Shown here in pieces: positions 1 to 6,839 of a stretch of 20,236 nucleotides of DNA. A program made the position numbers and the translations under genes. The notes below the pieces were generated by a model, which searched no databases, was not told where the DNA came from, and saw only the letters and a list, made by a program, of their open reading frames with translations. Source of the DNA: DASZTV01 sp036267875 (GTDB taxonomy: Bacteria; Actinomycetota; Actinomycetes; JAFAQI01). Each line of letters starts with the position of its first letter. Positions within the stretch are counted from its first letter, which is position 1. The stretch spans positions 1 to 20,236 of the forward strand of contig DATAVE010000159.1 in NCBI GenBank assembly GCA_036267875.1, read 5' to 3'.

Positions 1-118
1 CGGCGTGTTCGCTTGTGGCGACCTGGTAGACCACACCTTCCGGCAGGCGATCACCGCCGCGGCTAGCGGTTGCGCCGCGGCGATCGACGTCGAGCGCTAT
101 CTCGAAGACCGGCACTGA
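1..118 (+). CDS. trxB: Thioredoxin reductase, C-terminal end (partial)
   Basis: Only the last 38 codons are present, reading from base 2 to a TGA at 116-118. The peptide starts GVFACGDLVDHTFRQAITAA and ends ERYLEDRH. The G-x-F-A-x-G-D segment followed by R-Q-A-I-T-A-A is the C-terminal FAD-binding signature of low-molecular-weight NADPH-dependent thioredoxin reductases. The Gly-Asp contacts FAD and the following helix packs on the isoalloxazine. The enzyme reduces thioredoxin in the cytoplasm, and its substrate gene trxA follows 76 bp downstream, the usual actinobacterial trxB-trxA pair. The CxxC active site and NADPH domain lie outside the window. The first C of the window is not translated. 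Confidence 0.93.
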   Translation, partial: GVFACGDLVDHTFRQAITAAASGCAAAIDVERYLEDRH

Positions 119-183
119 TCCGGCAGCCGGTGGGAACAACCCCCTCCGACACCTCGTTGACAAAGACAGCCAACCGACACACC

Positions 184-189
184 AGGAGA
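184..189 (+). promoter_or_regulatory. Ribosome binding site of trxA
   Basis: AGGAGA sits 5 nt before the ATG at 195, a strong Shine-Dalgarno match at good spacing. It fixes the trxA start. Confidence 0.75.
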
Positions 190-194
190 ACCCG

Positions 195-521
195 ATGGGT
201 ACCGCAACCACAGCCGTGACTGACGCAACGTTCGACGCCGAGGTGCTCGGCAGTGACGTACCGGTGCTCGTCGACTTCTGGGCCGAGTGGTGCGGGCCCT
301 GCAAGATGGTCGCGCCTGTCCTCGAGGAGATCGCTGCCGAGAACGAAGGCAAGATCCGCATCGTCAAGGTGAACACTGACGAGAACCCCGAGATCACCCG
401 GCGCTACCAGGTGATGTCGATCCCGACGATGTCGGTCTTCTCCGGTGGTGAGGTCGTCAAGTCGATCGTCGGCGCCAAGCCGAAGGCGGCTCTGCTGCGT
501 GACCTCGAGGCTTACCTCTAA
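195..521 (+). CDS. trxA: Thioredoxin
   Basis: A 108-residue cytoplasmic thioredoxin of normal family length. It contains the redox active site WCGPC (Cys33 and Cys36), the buried Asp27 in the VDFWA strand, and the cis-proline loop SIPT (Pro77). These make it a full-length, probably active protein-disulfide reductase, reduced by the TrxB encoded just upstream. The ATG start follows AGGAGA at 5 nt. The 76-bp gap to trxB shows no clear terminator, so co-transcription is likely. In Streptomyces and mycobacteria trxBA responds to thiol stress through a SigR/SigH-type sigma factor acting upstream of trxB; that promoter would be outside this window. The next gene, the CwlM-like one, follows after 53 bp. 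Confidence 0.97.
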   Translation: MGTATTAVTDATFDAEVLGSDVPVLVDFWAEWCGPCKMVAPVLEEIAAENEGKIRIVKVNTDENPEITRRYQVMSIPTMSVFSGGEVVKSIVGAKPKAALLRDLEAYL

Positions 522-562
522 ATCTGTGGTGCGGTAAGGCTTCGTGGCGCATTTGGGCTGCG

Positions 563-568
563 TAGCAT
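563..568 (+). promoter_or_regulatory. Candidate -10 element for a leaderless cwlM transcript
   Basis: TAGCAT (TAnnnT type) ends 6 nt before the GTG at 575, so transcription would begin at or next to the start codon. No Shine-Dalgarno sequence is visible before that GTG, which agrees with leaderless translation, common in Actinobacteria. No good -35 is seen. This is an inference from spacing. Confidence 0.35.
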
Positions 569-574
569 CGCAGC

Positions 575-1720
575 GTGGTGGAGTTTCGGCGCGGCGACCG
601 CGGTGACAGCGTCACCGAGATCCGCGCGAAGCTGAGCGGGCTCGGGTTGCTCGACCCCTCAGTTGACGGTGATCTCCTCGACGGCGCCACCGACGTCTTC
701 GACGATGCGACCGACCGTGCGGTACGCGGCTTTCAGCAGTCCCGCGGGCTTCGAGTCGACGGGATCGTCGGCCCGGAGACCTACCGGTGCCTCGACGAAG
801 CGCACTGGCGCTTCGGGGACCGGGTGCTGTCCTACCGGGTGAACCGCCCCTTCGTCGGCGACGACGTCGCCGTGCTTCAGCAGCGCCTGCTCGACCTCGG
901 ATTCGACCCGGGCCGCTGCGATGGCATCTTCGGTACGGCCACTGATGCCGCCCTGCGCGAGTTCCAGCGCAACGTGGGACTGCGCGCAGACGGCACGCTC
1001 GGCCCGGACACGCTGCGCGCGCTCGAGCAGCTGCGGCGCACGGTTACCGGTGGATCACCCTCTGAGCGTCGCGAGGAAGAGCGACTTCGGCGCAGCGGAC
1101 AGAACCTGACCGGGCGCACGATCGTGCTTGATCCGGGTCACGGTGGCAGCGATGGTGGGGTATCGGGGCACGGGCTCACCGAGGCAGAGCTCGCCTTCGA
1201 CCTCGCCATGCGGATCGAGGGCCGGCTCGGCGCGCTCGGCGTGACGACCTACCTCACCCGAAGCGCAGACACCCACCCGGCCGAGACGGACCGTGCCCGA
1301 TTCGCCAATGAGGTGGAAGCGGAGCTACTGGTCTCGCTGCATCACGATGCCGCTGCCAGCAACGAGCCCAGTGGGGTGTCGTGCTACTTCTACGGCGCGG
1401 CGCGGCCAGGCCAAAGTGGCCACTCCATGGTCGGCGCTCGGCTTGCTGACCTGATCGTGCGCGAGGTTGCCTCTCGCACCGACCTCCTCGACTGCCGAAC
1501 TCACCCGAAGTCGTGGGAGCTACTCCGGCTGACCCGGATGCCGGCCGTCCGCCTCGAGGCCGGCTACCTGAGCAGTCCGAGCGATGCCGCCAGGCTCGCG
1601 ACCAGCGAGTTCCGCGACGCTCTTGCCGAGGCCGTGGTGGCCGCACTGCAGCGGCTCTACCTTCCCGAGCACCTCGACATCCCAACCGGACAGTTCAGGC
1701 TCAGCGCCCTAGCGGGCTGA
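575..1720 (+). CDS. cwlM: CwlM-like protein: two peptidoglycan-binding domains plus amidase_3 fold
   Basis: A 381-residue protein. Two PG_binding_1-type repeats occupy about residues 6-75 and 92-152 (motifs VDGIVGPETYRCL and CDGIFGTATDAALREFQ). An N-acetylmuramoyl-L-alanine amidase (amidase_3) domain spans about 182-360. Zinc and catalytic positions are visible: His189 in DPGHGG, Glu203, His256 in SLHHD, and Glu328 in VRLEAGY. There is no signal peptide: the first binding repeat begins at once. This agrees with M. tuberculosis CwlM (Rv3915), a cytoplasmic PknB substrate that stimulates MurA rather than cutting the wall. The position next to trxA and near parB matches Rv3915. Function as a peptidoglycan-synthesis regulator is inferred from orthology. 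The retained metal ligands leave real amidase activity possible. The start is GTG 575; GTG 578 is an alternative. Confidence 0.85.
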   Translation: MVEFRRGDRGDSVTEIRAKLSGLGLLDPSVDGDLLDGATDVFDDATDRAVRGFQQSRGLRVDGIVGPETYRCLDEAHWRFGDRVLSYRVNRPFVGDDVAVLQQRLLDLGFDPGRCDGIFGTATDAALREFQRNVGLRADGTLGPDTLRALEQLRRTVTGGSPSERREEERLRRSGQNLTGRTIVLDPGHGGSDGGVSGHGLTEAELAFDLAMRIEGRLGALGVTTYLTRSADTHPAETDRARFANEVEAELLVSLHHDAAASNEPSGVSCYFYGAARPGQSGHSMVGARLADLIVREVASRTDLLDCRTHPKSWELLRLTRMPAVRLEAGYLSSPSDAARLATSEFRDALAEAVVAALQRLYLPEHLDIPTGQFRLSALAG

Positions 1721-1912
1721 TGGTCGGATAACCCTCGACCAACCAATTAGACGTTCTCGCGGCATCGGGATCAACCTGCGCGAGACGTTTGGCGCTCAGC
1801 GCGGGACTCTCATCACCTGCGTGCGACGACCACTCTCCCACGGTGATCATGGAGTTGTTGGCCGACACGCCGGGAGTGTCTGCCAACTTCGCCATGATCA
1901 CGGCGGTTGGGC
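1721..1912. other. Convergent intergenic region
   Basis: This 192-bp gap lies between the ends of the plus-strand cwlM-like gene and the minus-strand GNAT gene. It holds the palindrome annotated at 1843-1901. The part at 1721-1842 is lower in GC than its neighbours and contains no gene I can support. A 64-codon open frame on the minus strand (1701-1895) is discussed under findings. Confidence 0.6.
1843..1901. repeat. 59-bp imperfect palindrome between convergent genes
   Basis: Arms 1843-1868 and 1876-1901 pair at 22 of 26 positions around a 7-nt loop (1869-1875). The outer 10 bp (GTGATCATGG with CCATGATCAC) and the inner blocks GTTGGC/GCCAAC and GACAC/GTGTC are perfect. It sits between convergent genes, so it could stop transcription from both sides, although no U-tract follows on either strand. 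Two alternatives are a protein-binding site or a small palindromic insertion. Confidence 0.7.
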
Positions 1913-2587
1913 CTAGTTGGGGCTGCTGATCGGCGTCGCCGTGCGCGGCGCGCTGAAGGCGCCCGTCCGCAGCGGCCCATCGCCGGCCATCGAGCCGAGC
2001 AGGCGCTCCAAGGCGACCTCGACGTCCTCTCGCCACGACGCCACCGACCGCAGCTCCAGCCGAAGACGCGGGTAGCGGTGATGCGGGCGAACTGTCTTGA
2101 AGCCGACCGCCAGCAAATGGTCTGCCGGGAGCACGCAGTGTCCAACGCCTTCCCAGGCGGCGTCACCGAACGCCTCGATCGCCTTGACCCCACGTCGGAT
2201 CAGGTCCTTCGCAACGCCCTGGATCAGCATTCGTCCCAAGCCGCCACCGGCGAACTCAGGCAGCACGTGCGCCACGCTCAAAAGGACCGCATCTGCACTC
2301 ACAGGCGACGTCGGGAAGGCGACGGACCTCGGTGAGTAGGAAGGCGGGGCGAACATGACATAACCAGCGGCCACGCCGTCCACGTAGAGGAGCTTGCCGC
2401 AGCTTCCCCACTCGAGGAGCGCGGTCGAGACCCACGCTTCCTTCTCGAGCTCCGTGTCGCCATTCTCGGCGGCCTTGTCACCCGCGACTGGGTCCAGCTC
2501 CCAGAAGACGCATCGCCGGCAACGCCCAGGCAGATCGTCGAGATTGTCCAGGGTGATGTTGACCAGACGCCGGGTCATCTCACGCAC
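1913..2587 (-). CDS. GNAT-family N-acetyltransferase of the parB-adjacent actinobacterial type
   Basis: A 224-residue protein. The acetyl-CoA-binding motif A of GNAT enzymes is visible as AHVLPEFAGGGLGRMLIQG (about 106-124), with GGGLGR forming the pyrophosphate loop. Near the N terminus is a Cys pair in GRCRRCVFWELDP (Cys23 and Cys26), followed by an acidic segment. The substrate is unknown. A conserved hypothetical at this place, Rv3916c, occurs beside parB in mycobacteria, and I take this as its counterpart by position. It lies 108 bp downstream of parB on the same strand and may be the last gene of the operon. The start is uncertain: GTG at 2587 (MREMTRR) or the ATG three codons later at 2578 (MTRRLVN). 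Neither has a strong Shine-Dalgarno sequence. About the last 25 residues look like an unstructured tail. Confidence 0.75.
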   Translation of the reverse strand: MREMTRRLVNITLDNLDDLPGRCRRCVFWELDPVAGDKAAENGDTELEKEAWVSTALLEWGSCGKLLYVDGVAAGYVMFAPPSYSPRSVAFPTSPVSADAVLLSVAHVLPEFAGGGLGRMLIQGVAKDLIRRGVKAIEAFGDAAWEGVGHCVLPADHLLAVGFKTVRPHHRYPRLRLELRSVASWREDVEVALERLLGSMAGDGPLRTGAFSAPRTATPISSPN

Positions 2588-2695
2588 TCGCCCAGCAGCG
2601 CCTTGCGGCTCACGTCAGCCTCCGGACCGACGACGGGGAAATCGCCGGGGGAAACCCTAACGCCCATCAGCCATTTGGGCTAGTCCTTCGCGGGC

Positions 2696-3595
2696 CTAAT
2701 CCTCCGGCGCGAGTTGCTGACCCTCGAGGACTTCCGGAGCCAGCACCCGGAGCACTCGCTGCAGGTCTCCCATCGAAGCGAACTGCACAGTCAACTTGCC
2801 GCGCTGTCGCCCGAGCTCGATGGTGACGCGGGTCTCGAGCAGATCGGACAGCTGCTCGGAGAGCCGATCCAGCGCCGGCGAAGCCAGCGGCTTGCGTCGC
2901 CTGGCCCGCGCCTTGTCCTCGACCAGGCCCGACGTCACAGCCTCTTCCGTCGCCCGGACAGACATGCCCTCGGCGACGATGCGTGAGGCCAGCCGCTCCT
3001 GCGACTCAGCGTCAGGCAGCGCAAGCAACGCCCGGGCGTGACCCGCGCTCAGCACGCCCGCGGCGACCCGACGCTGAACGGTCGGTGGCAGCGCAAGCAA
3101 GCGGATGGTGTTACTGATCTGCGGGCGCGAACGCCCGATCCGGGCGGCTAGCTCCTCGTGCGTCGCGCCGAACTCCTCGAGCAGCTGGCTGTAAGCGGCA
3201 GCCTCTTCGAGCGGGTTCAGCTGCTGGCGATGGAGGTTCTCCAGCAGTGCGTCGCGCAGCATGATGTCGTCGCCGGTCTGCCGCACGATCGCGGGGATCG
3301 TGGCCTGTCCGGCCTCGCGGGTAGCACGCAGCCGCCGCTCGCCCATCACCAGCTGGAATCGGCCGGCTTCGAGCTCGCGTACTACGACCGGCTGGAGTAC
3401 GCCGACCTCGCGAATGCTTGCGACCAGCTCCGCCATCGCCTCTTCGTCGAAGACGTCGCGTGGCTGCCACGGGTTCGCGTCGATCGTCTCGACGGGGAGC
3501 TCGGCGAAGTACGCGCCAGCCTCGACGTCCCCCGTGGGCGAGGCCGAGATCAGCGCGCCCAGGCCGCGGCCGAGCCCGCCTCGTCGTACGTTCAC
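2696..3595 (-). CDS. parB: Chromosome-partitioning protein ParB
   Basis: A 299-residue ParB/Spo0J. The N-terminal LGRGLGALI box (8-16) is the peptide that engages ParA. The CTP-binding ParB/Srx domain follows, with GERRLRA at 85-91 and ENLHR at 119-123, the two motifs that hold nucleotide. A helix-turn-helix at about 144-170 (THEELAARIGRSRPQISNTIRLL) recognises parS. A C-terminal dimerisation domain covers about 242-299. ParB loads at the two parS sites found in the neighbouring parA gene, slides as a CTP clamp, and with ParA separates origins and recruits SMC. The GTG start overlaps the parA stop by four bases (GTGA, 3592-3595), implying translational coupling. Length and all key residues are normal. 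Confidence 0.96.
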   Translation of the reverse strand: MNVRRGGLGRGLGALISASPTGDVEAGAYFAELPVETIDANPWQPRDVFDEEAMAELVASIREVGVLQPVVVRELEAGRFQLVMGERRLRATREAGQATIPAIVRQTGDDIMLRDALLENLHRQQLNPLEEAAAYSQLLEEFGATHEELAARIGRSRPQISNTIRLLALPPTVQRRVAAGVLSAGHARALLALPDAESQERLASRIVAEGMSVRATEEAVTSGLVEDKARARRRKPLASPALDRLSEQLSDLLETRVTIELGRQRGKLTVQFASMGDLQRVLRVLAPEVLEGQQLAPED

Positions 3596-4551
3596 TGAGC
3601 CGCCTCTGGTGATTGATGTACCAGCGCCCGCATGGCGAGATCGTATGCCGCAGCCTGATACGCGACAGCGCCCCGCGACGTCGGGTCATAGGTGATGACG
3701 GTCTGGCCGAATCCAGGCGCCTCAGAGACCCGCACGCTGCGCGGAATCACCTCGTTGAGCACGCGGCCCCCGAAGTGACTGCGGACGTCCGCTACGACCT
3801 GATCAGCGAGCCGCGTGCGGCCGTCGTACATCGTGAGCAGGATCGTGGACACCGCGAGCCGCGCGTTGAGATGACTCCGGACCAGCTCGACGGTGTCCAG
3901 CAGCTGTGCGAGACCCTCCAGCGCGTAGAACTCGCACTGCACCGGGATCAGCACCTCTGGCGCGGCGACGAGCGCGTTGACGGTGAGCAGGCCGAGCGAC
4001 GGCGGGCAATCGATGAACACGTAGTTCATGCCGCCGGCCTCGGATTGCAGCGCACGTGAAAGGCGGAACTCCCGCGCGACGGTGTTCACCAGCTCGCTCT
4101 CCGCGCCCGCCAAGTCCACCGTCGATGGCGCACACCACAGGTTGGGCAGCCCGGCAACCGGCACGACGACCTCGTCGAGCCGACGCTTCCCGACAAGTAC
4201 GTCATAGATCGAGGGCGTGGATCGGCCGTGGTCGATGTCGAATGCAGTCGAGGCGTTCCCTTGTGGATCCAGATCCACGACCAACACCTTCAGGCCGTGC
4301 TGAGCGAGCGCGGCGGCCAGGTTCACCGTGCTGGTGGTCTTGCCGACGCCGCCCTTCTGATTGGCGACGGTCAGTACCCGGGTCTGCGAGGGGATCGGCC
4401 AGCCCGCTGCCGCAGTTGTTTCACGTGAAACCGGCTGGGGGATTCCGCGCTCTTCGTCGCTCGCCGGCTCCGGTGCGTTGCTCGGCTCGGTTTCACGTGA
4501 AACAGCGGCCGGCGCACTCGGCCAACTCGGATCGACAGGTCCGGCGGTCAC
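3592..4551 (-). CDS. parA: Chromosome-partitioning ATPase ParA (Soj)
   Basis: A 319-residue ParA/MinD-family ATPase. The deviant Walker A motif KGGVGKTT spans 66-73, with signature Lys66. The A' motif VVDLDPQGN is at 91-99 and the Walker B segment VFIDCPPSLG follows. An N-terminal extension of about 55 residues, rich in Pro, Ala and Glu, precedes the ATPase core. The DNA encoding it carries both parS sites, which translate as VSRET at residues 17-21 and 41-45. The protein binds DNA non-specifically as an ATP dimer and forms the gradient that pulls ParB-origin complexes. The GTG start overlaps the rsmG stop (GTGA, 4548-4551), and the gene overlaps parB downstream in the same way. Confidence 0.96.
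   Translation of the reverse strand: MTAGPVDPSWPSAPAAVSRETEPSNAPEPASDEERGIPQPVSRETTAAAGWPIPSQTRVLTVANQKGGVGKTTSTVNLAAALAQHGLKVLVVDLDPQGNASTAFDIDHGRSTPSIYDVLVGKRRLDEVVVPVAGLPNLWCAPSTVDLAGAESELVNTVAREFRLSRALQSEAGGMNYVFIDCPPSLGLLTVNALVAAPEVLIPVQCEFYALEGLAQLLDTVELVRSHLNARLAVSTILLTMYDGRTRLADQVVADVRSHFGGRVLNEVIPRSVRVSEAPGFGQTVITYDPTSRGAVAYQAAAYDLAMRALVHQSPEAAQ
4417..4432. promoter_or_regulatory. parS: parS site 1
   Basis: TGTTTCACGTGAAACC matches the universal parS consensus TGTTTCACGTGAAACA at 15 of 16 bases. Only the final base differs. It lies within the parA reading frame and is the ParB loading site. Confidence 0.95.
4489..4504. promoter_or_regulatory. parS: parS site 2
   Basis: GGTTTCACGTGAAACA matches parS at 15 of 16 bases and is the exact reverse complement of the site at 4417-4432, carrying the same single deviation. 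The two sites are 72 bp apart and both lie inside the parA 5' coding region. Confidence 0.95.
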
Positions 4552-5123
4552 GGCGCCTTCCTACCTTGCTTCGGCGCCCTGCGCACCTCGACGACGGTCG
4601 CGGGCTCGCCTGCGGCGTCCGTCAGCGCGTGCACCACTGCAGTGAACGTGCCGATACGGGCCAGCTCCGCGACCTCTTCGGCTGCCTTGGCGCCCTTGAT
4701 GGCGAACAGCGGCCCGCCTGCCCGACAGAGTCGGAACGACATCTCGGCGAGCGCGGCGAGTGGGGCAACTGCCCTCGCAGTCACCGCATCGACAAGTCGC
4801 GGCAGACCCTCTTGGGCGCGGCCACGATGAACGGAGGCATTCGTTAGCTCGAGCTCCGCGACGCATTCCTCGAGGAACTGAGCGCGCCGGGCCATCGGCT
4901 CCAGCAAGACGACCTCGACGTCCGGGCGCGCAAGCGCAAGCGGAATGCCCGGCAGCCCGGCACCGGAACCCACGTCGACCACGCTGGTGGCCGGCTCGAT
5001 CAGCGACGCAACCGCCACGCTGTTGAAGATGTGCCTGCTCCACACCCGGTCGGCCTCGCGCGGGCCGATCAGACCGCGTTCGATCCCGACGGTCGTGAGT
5101 AGCTCGGCGTATCGAGCTGCCAA
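4548..5123 (-). CDS. rsmG: 16S rRNA (guanine-527-N7) methyltransferase RsmG (GidB)
   Basis: The protein is 191 residues from the TTG at 5123. It has the class I SAM-binding motif VVDVGSGAGLPGIPL (48-62), the RsmG pattern GLIGPRE..VWSRHIFNS upstream, and TARAVAPL at 115-122. It methylates N7 of G527 of 16S rRNA; loss in other bacteria gives low-level streptomycin resistance. The start is a problem. Open frame continues upstream and encodes LPDEAAAASLAFGVNEGLAA, which resembles the N-terminal helix of the family, but no ATG, GTG or TTG occurs before 5123. A CTG at 5174 (which would overlap the jag stop) or at 5147 could be used. The coordinates given are therefore a minimum. The 3' end overlaps the parA start by 4 nt. 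Confidence 0.93.
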   Translation of the reverse strand: MAARYAELLTTVGIERGLIGPREADRVWSRHIFNSVAVASLIEPATSVVDVGSGAGLPGIPLALARPDVEVVLLEPMARRAQFLEECVAELELTNASVHRGRAQEGLPRLVDAVTARAVAPLAALAEMSFRLCRAGGPLFAIKGAKAAEEVAELARIGTFTAVVHALTDAAGEPATVVEVRRAPKQGRKAP

Positions 5124-5166
5124 GCCTTCGTTGACTCCGAACGCCAGTGAAGCGGCAGCTGCCTCG

Positions 5167-5754
5167 TCAGGCAGGGCTGACGACGATCCGGCGCTGTGGC
5201 TCTTCGCCCTCGGACTCGCTCTTGACGCCTTCGGTCGCCGTCACGGCGTCGTGAACGACCTTGCGCTCGAACGGCGTCATCGGTGCGAGCCGCTCGGGCT
5301 CCCCGCTTGCGAGCACTCGCTCGGCGGCCTCACGGCCGAGCTGGGCGAGCTCGGACCGGCGACGAGCCCGGTGGCCACCGACATCGAGCATCAGCCGGCT
5401 TCGCACACCTGTCTCTCGATAGACAGCGAGCCGGGTGAGCTCCTGTAGCGCGTCGAGCGTCGATCCGCCCGGTCCGATCAGACCGCCGAGGCCTTCGCCG
5501 ATGATCGAAACGCTCGCGCGATCAGCCTCGACATCGATATCGATGTCGCCGTCGAGGTCTGCGATATCGAGCAACGCCTCGAGGTAGTCCGCAGCGATGT
5601 CGCCCTCACGCTCGAGCAGCGCGACGCCACCTTCGGTCTTCGTGGCGCCGGTTTCCGCATCCGAGGAGCCGTCTTGACTCGCCACAGCATCAGCAGGTGC
5701 GGCGTCCGTGGCCTCAGGCGTGGTGTCGATCTCGTCAGGCTGGGTTGTCATCAT
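5167..5754 (-). CDS. jag: Jag/KhpB-like RNA-binding protein (KH plus R3H)
   Basis: A 195-residue protein. An acidic, disordered N-terminal stretch (1-45) precedes a KH-type domain carrying the GxxG loop in GLIGPGGSTLDALQ (91-104). An R3H-like domain follows at about 130-178 (RARRRSELAQLGREAAERV, then ERLAPMTPFERKVVHDAV). Jag/KhpB proteins bind RNA in the cytoplasm and are linked to cell elongation and division. The gene usually sits just after yidC, as here. I chose the ATG at 5754, which overlaps the yidC stop (ATGA). The next codon is also ATG, at 5751, and has slightly better spacing (6 nt) from GAGG. The longer open frame running upstream to 6441 is yidC read out of frame. Confidence 0.92.
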   Translation of the reverse strand: MMTTQPDEIDTTPEATDAAPADAVASQDGSSDAETGATKTEGGVALLEREGDIAADYLEALLDIADLDGDIDIDVEADRASVSIIGEGLGGLIGPGGSTLDALQELTRLAVYRETGVRSRLMLDVGGHRARRRSELAQLGREAAERVLASGEPERLAPMTPFERKVVHDAVTATEGVKSESEGEEPQRRIVVSPA

Positions 5755-6839
5755 CGTCCTCGTCGCTTGCGCTTGTTCGAACGGTTGGCCGATGGCCGGG
5801 TCGGTGGTTTCGGGTTGCCGGCAGGCGGCGTCGCCCTCGGTCCTGGCATTGCTCCGGAGATTGCGCCGCCCGGAGGCAGCACGACATCGCCGGTGGAACG
5901 ATTCGGCTTCGCGCCGGGCGCTGGGCCGACCGCCGGTGTGTCGCTGGCAGGCGAGGCCGGTCGTGCACCGCCGCGAGGCGGCTGATTGGGCTTGGCTCCT
6001 GGTCGGGGGCCGCTCGGCGTCACCGTCGGGCCGCCTACGGGGGCGGCATCCATCCGGTGGATCACGACGTACTGCTGAACCATGCTCCAGATGTTGGTGG
6101 TGAGCCAGTAGAGCAGCACACCGACCGGGAAGAAGAAGCCGTACGCCAGGAAGAACACCGGGAAGACGTAGAGCATGATCTTCTGCGTCTGAGCTTGTTG
6201 CGAGTCGGCCGCAGGGCCGTTTCGGGCCATCAGCTGACGCTGCGTGATGAATGTCGTGGCGCCCATGATGATCGTGAGGATCAGACACAGCGCTCGCGTC
6301 GAACTGACGCTGCCGCCCAGCGCGTGCAGGACCGCGCTGCTGGTCTTGAACGACGCCGAGATCGGCACGATCCCGAACAGCTTGGCGTGCGCAGCGTGGA
6401 ACACGTCCACCTGCGGGAAGCCCTTCTGGCCCTTGTAGCACTTGGCGGCGGAGTTGCAGGCCGTCGAGATGGGCTTGATCTCTTTGAGCGTGTGGAACAG
6501 CGAGATGAAGATCGGGATCTGCAGCACCAGGGGCAGGCAGCCCGACAGCGGGTTGACGCCCGCCTCGCGCCAGAGCGCCATCATCTCCTGGTTGAGCTTC
6601 TCCTTGTCGTTCTTGTACTTGGTCTGCAGCTCCTTCATCTTCGGCTGGACAGCCTGCATCGCACGCTGGCTACGGATCTGCTTGACGAAGACGGGAAACA
6701 GCAGGAGGCGCATCGCGACGGTGAGCACCACGATCGACAGCGACCACGCAGCGCTCGACCCAACGACGTGGGCCAGACCGGTGTGGATGTGGACCAGCAG
6801 CCACGCGACCGCGTTGTAGAGCGGATTCAGAAAGCCCAT
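5751..6839 (-). CDS. yidC: Membrane protein insertase YidC (Oxa1/YidC family)
   Basis: A 362-residue Gram-positive-type YidC with no large periplasmic domain. Hydrophobic segments appear at about 5-25, 31-52, 100-118, 182-202 and 222-260. The hydrophilic-groove arginine is Arg44 in VAMRLLLFP. A charged cytoplasmic coiled hairpin, QRAMQAVQPKMKELQTKYK, spans about 58-76, followed by LNQEMMALWREAGVNPLSGCLP. A long Pro/Gly/Ala-rich basic tail (265-362) ends NRSNKRKRRGR and may contact the ribosome, as in other YidC proteins with basic tails. The protein inserts and folds membrane proteins alone or with SecYEG. The start ATG overlaps the yidD stop (ATGA, 6838-6841), and the stop overlaps jag. Confidence 0.95.
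   Translation of the reverse strand: MGFLNPLYNAVAWLLVHIHTGLAHVVGSSAAWSLSIVVLTVAMRLLLFPVFVKQIRSQRAMQAVQPKMKELQTKYKNDKEKLNQEMMALWREAGVNPLSGCLPLVLQIPIFISLFHTLKEIKPISTACNSAAKCYKGQKGFPQVDVFHAAHAKLFGIVPISASFKTSSAVLHALGGSVSSTRALCLILTIIMGATTFITQRQLMARNGPAADSQQAQTQKIMLYVFPVFFLAYGFFFPVGVLLYWLTTNIWSMVQQYVVIHRMDAAPVGGPTVTPSGPRPGAKPNQPPRGGARPASPASDTPAVGPAPGAKPNRSTGDVVLPPGGAISGAMPGPRATPPAGNPKPPTRPSANRSNKRKRRGR

Noticed and set aside
5755..6441. Long minus-strand extension of jag giving a 424-residue protein
   Set aside because: It is the yidC coding region read in another frame. The ATGA overlap at 5754 gives the real jag start.
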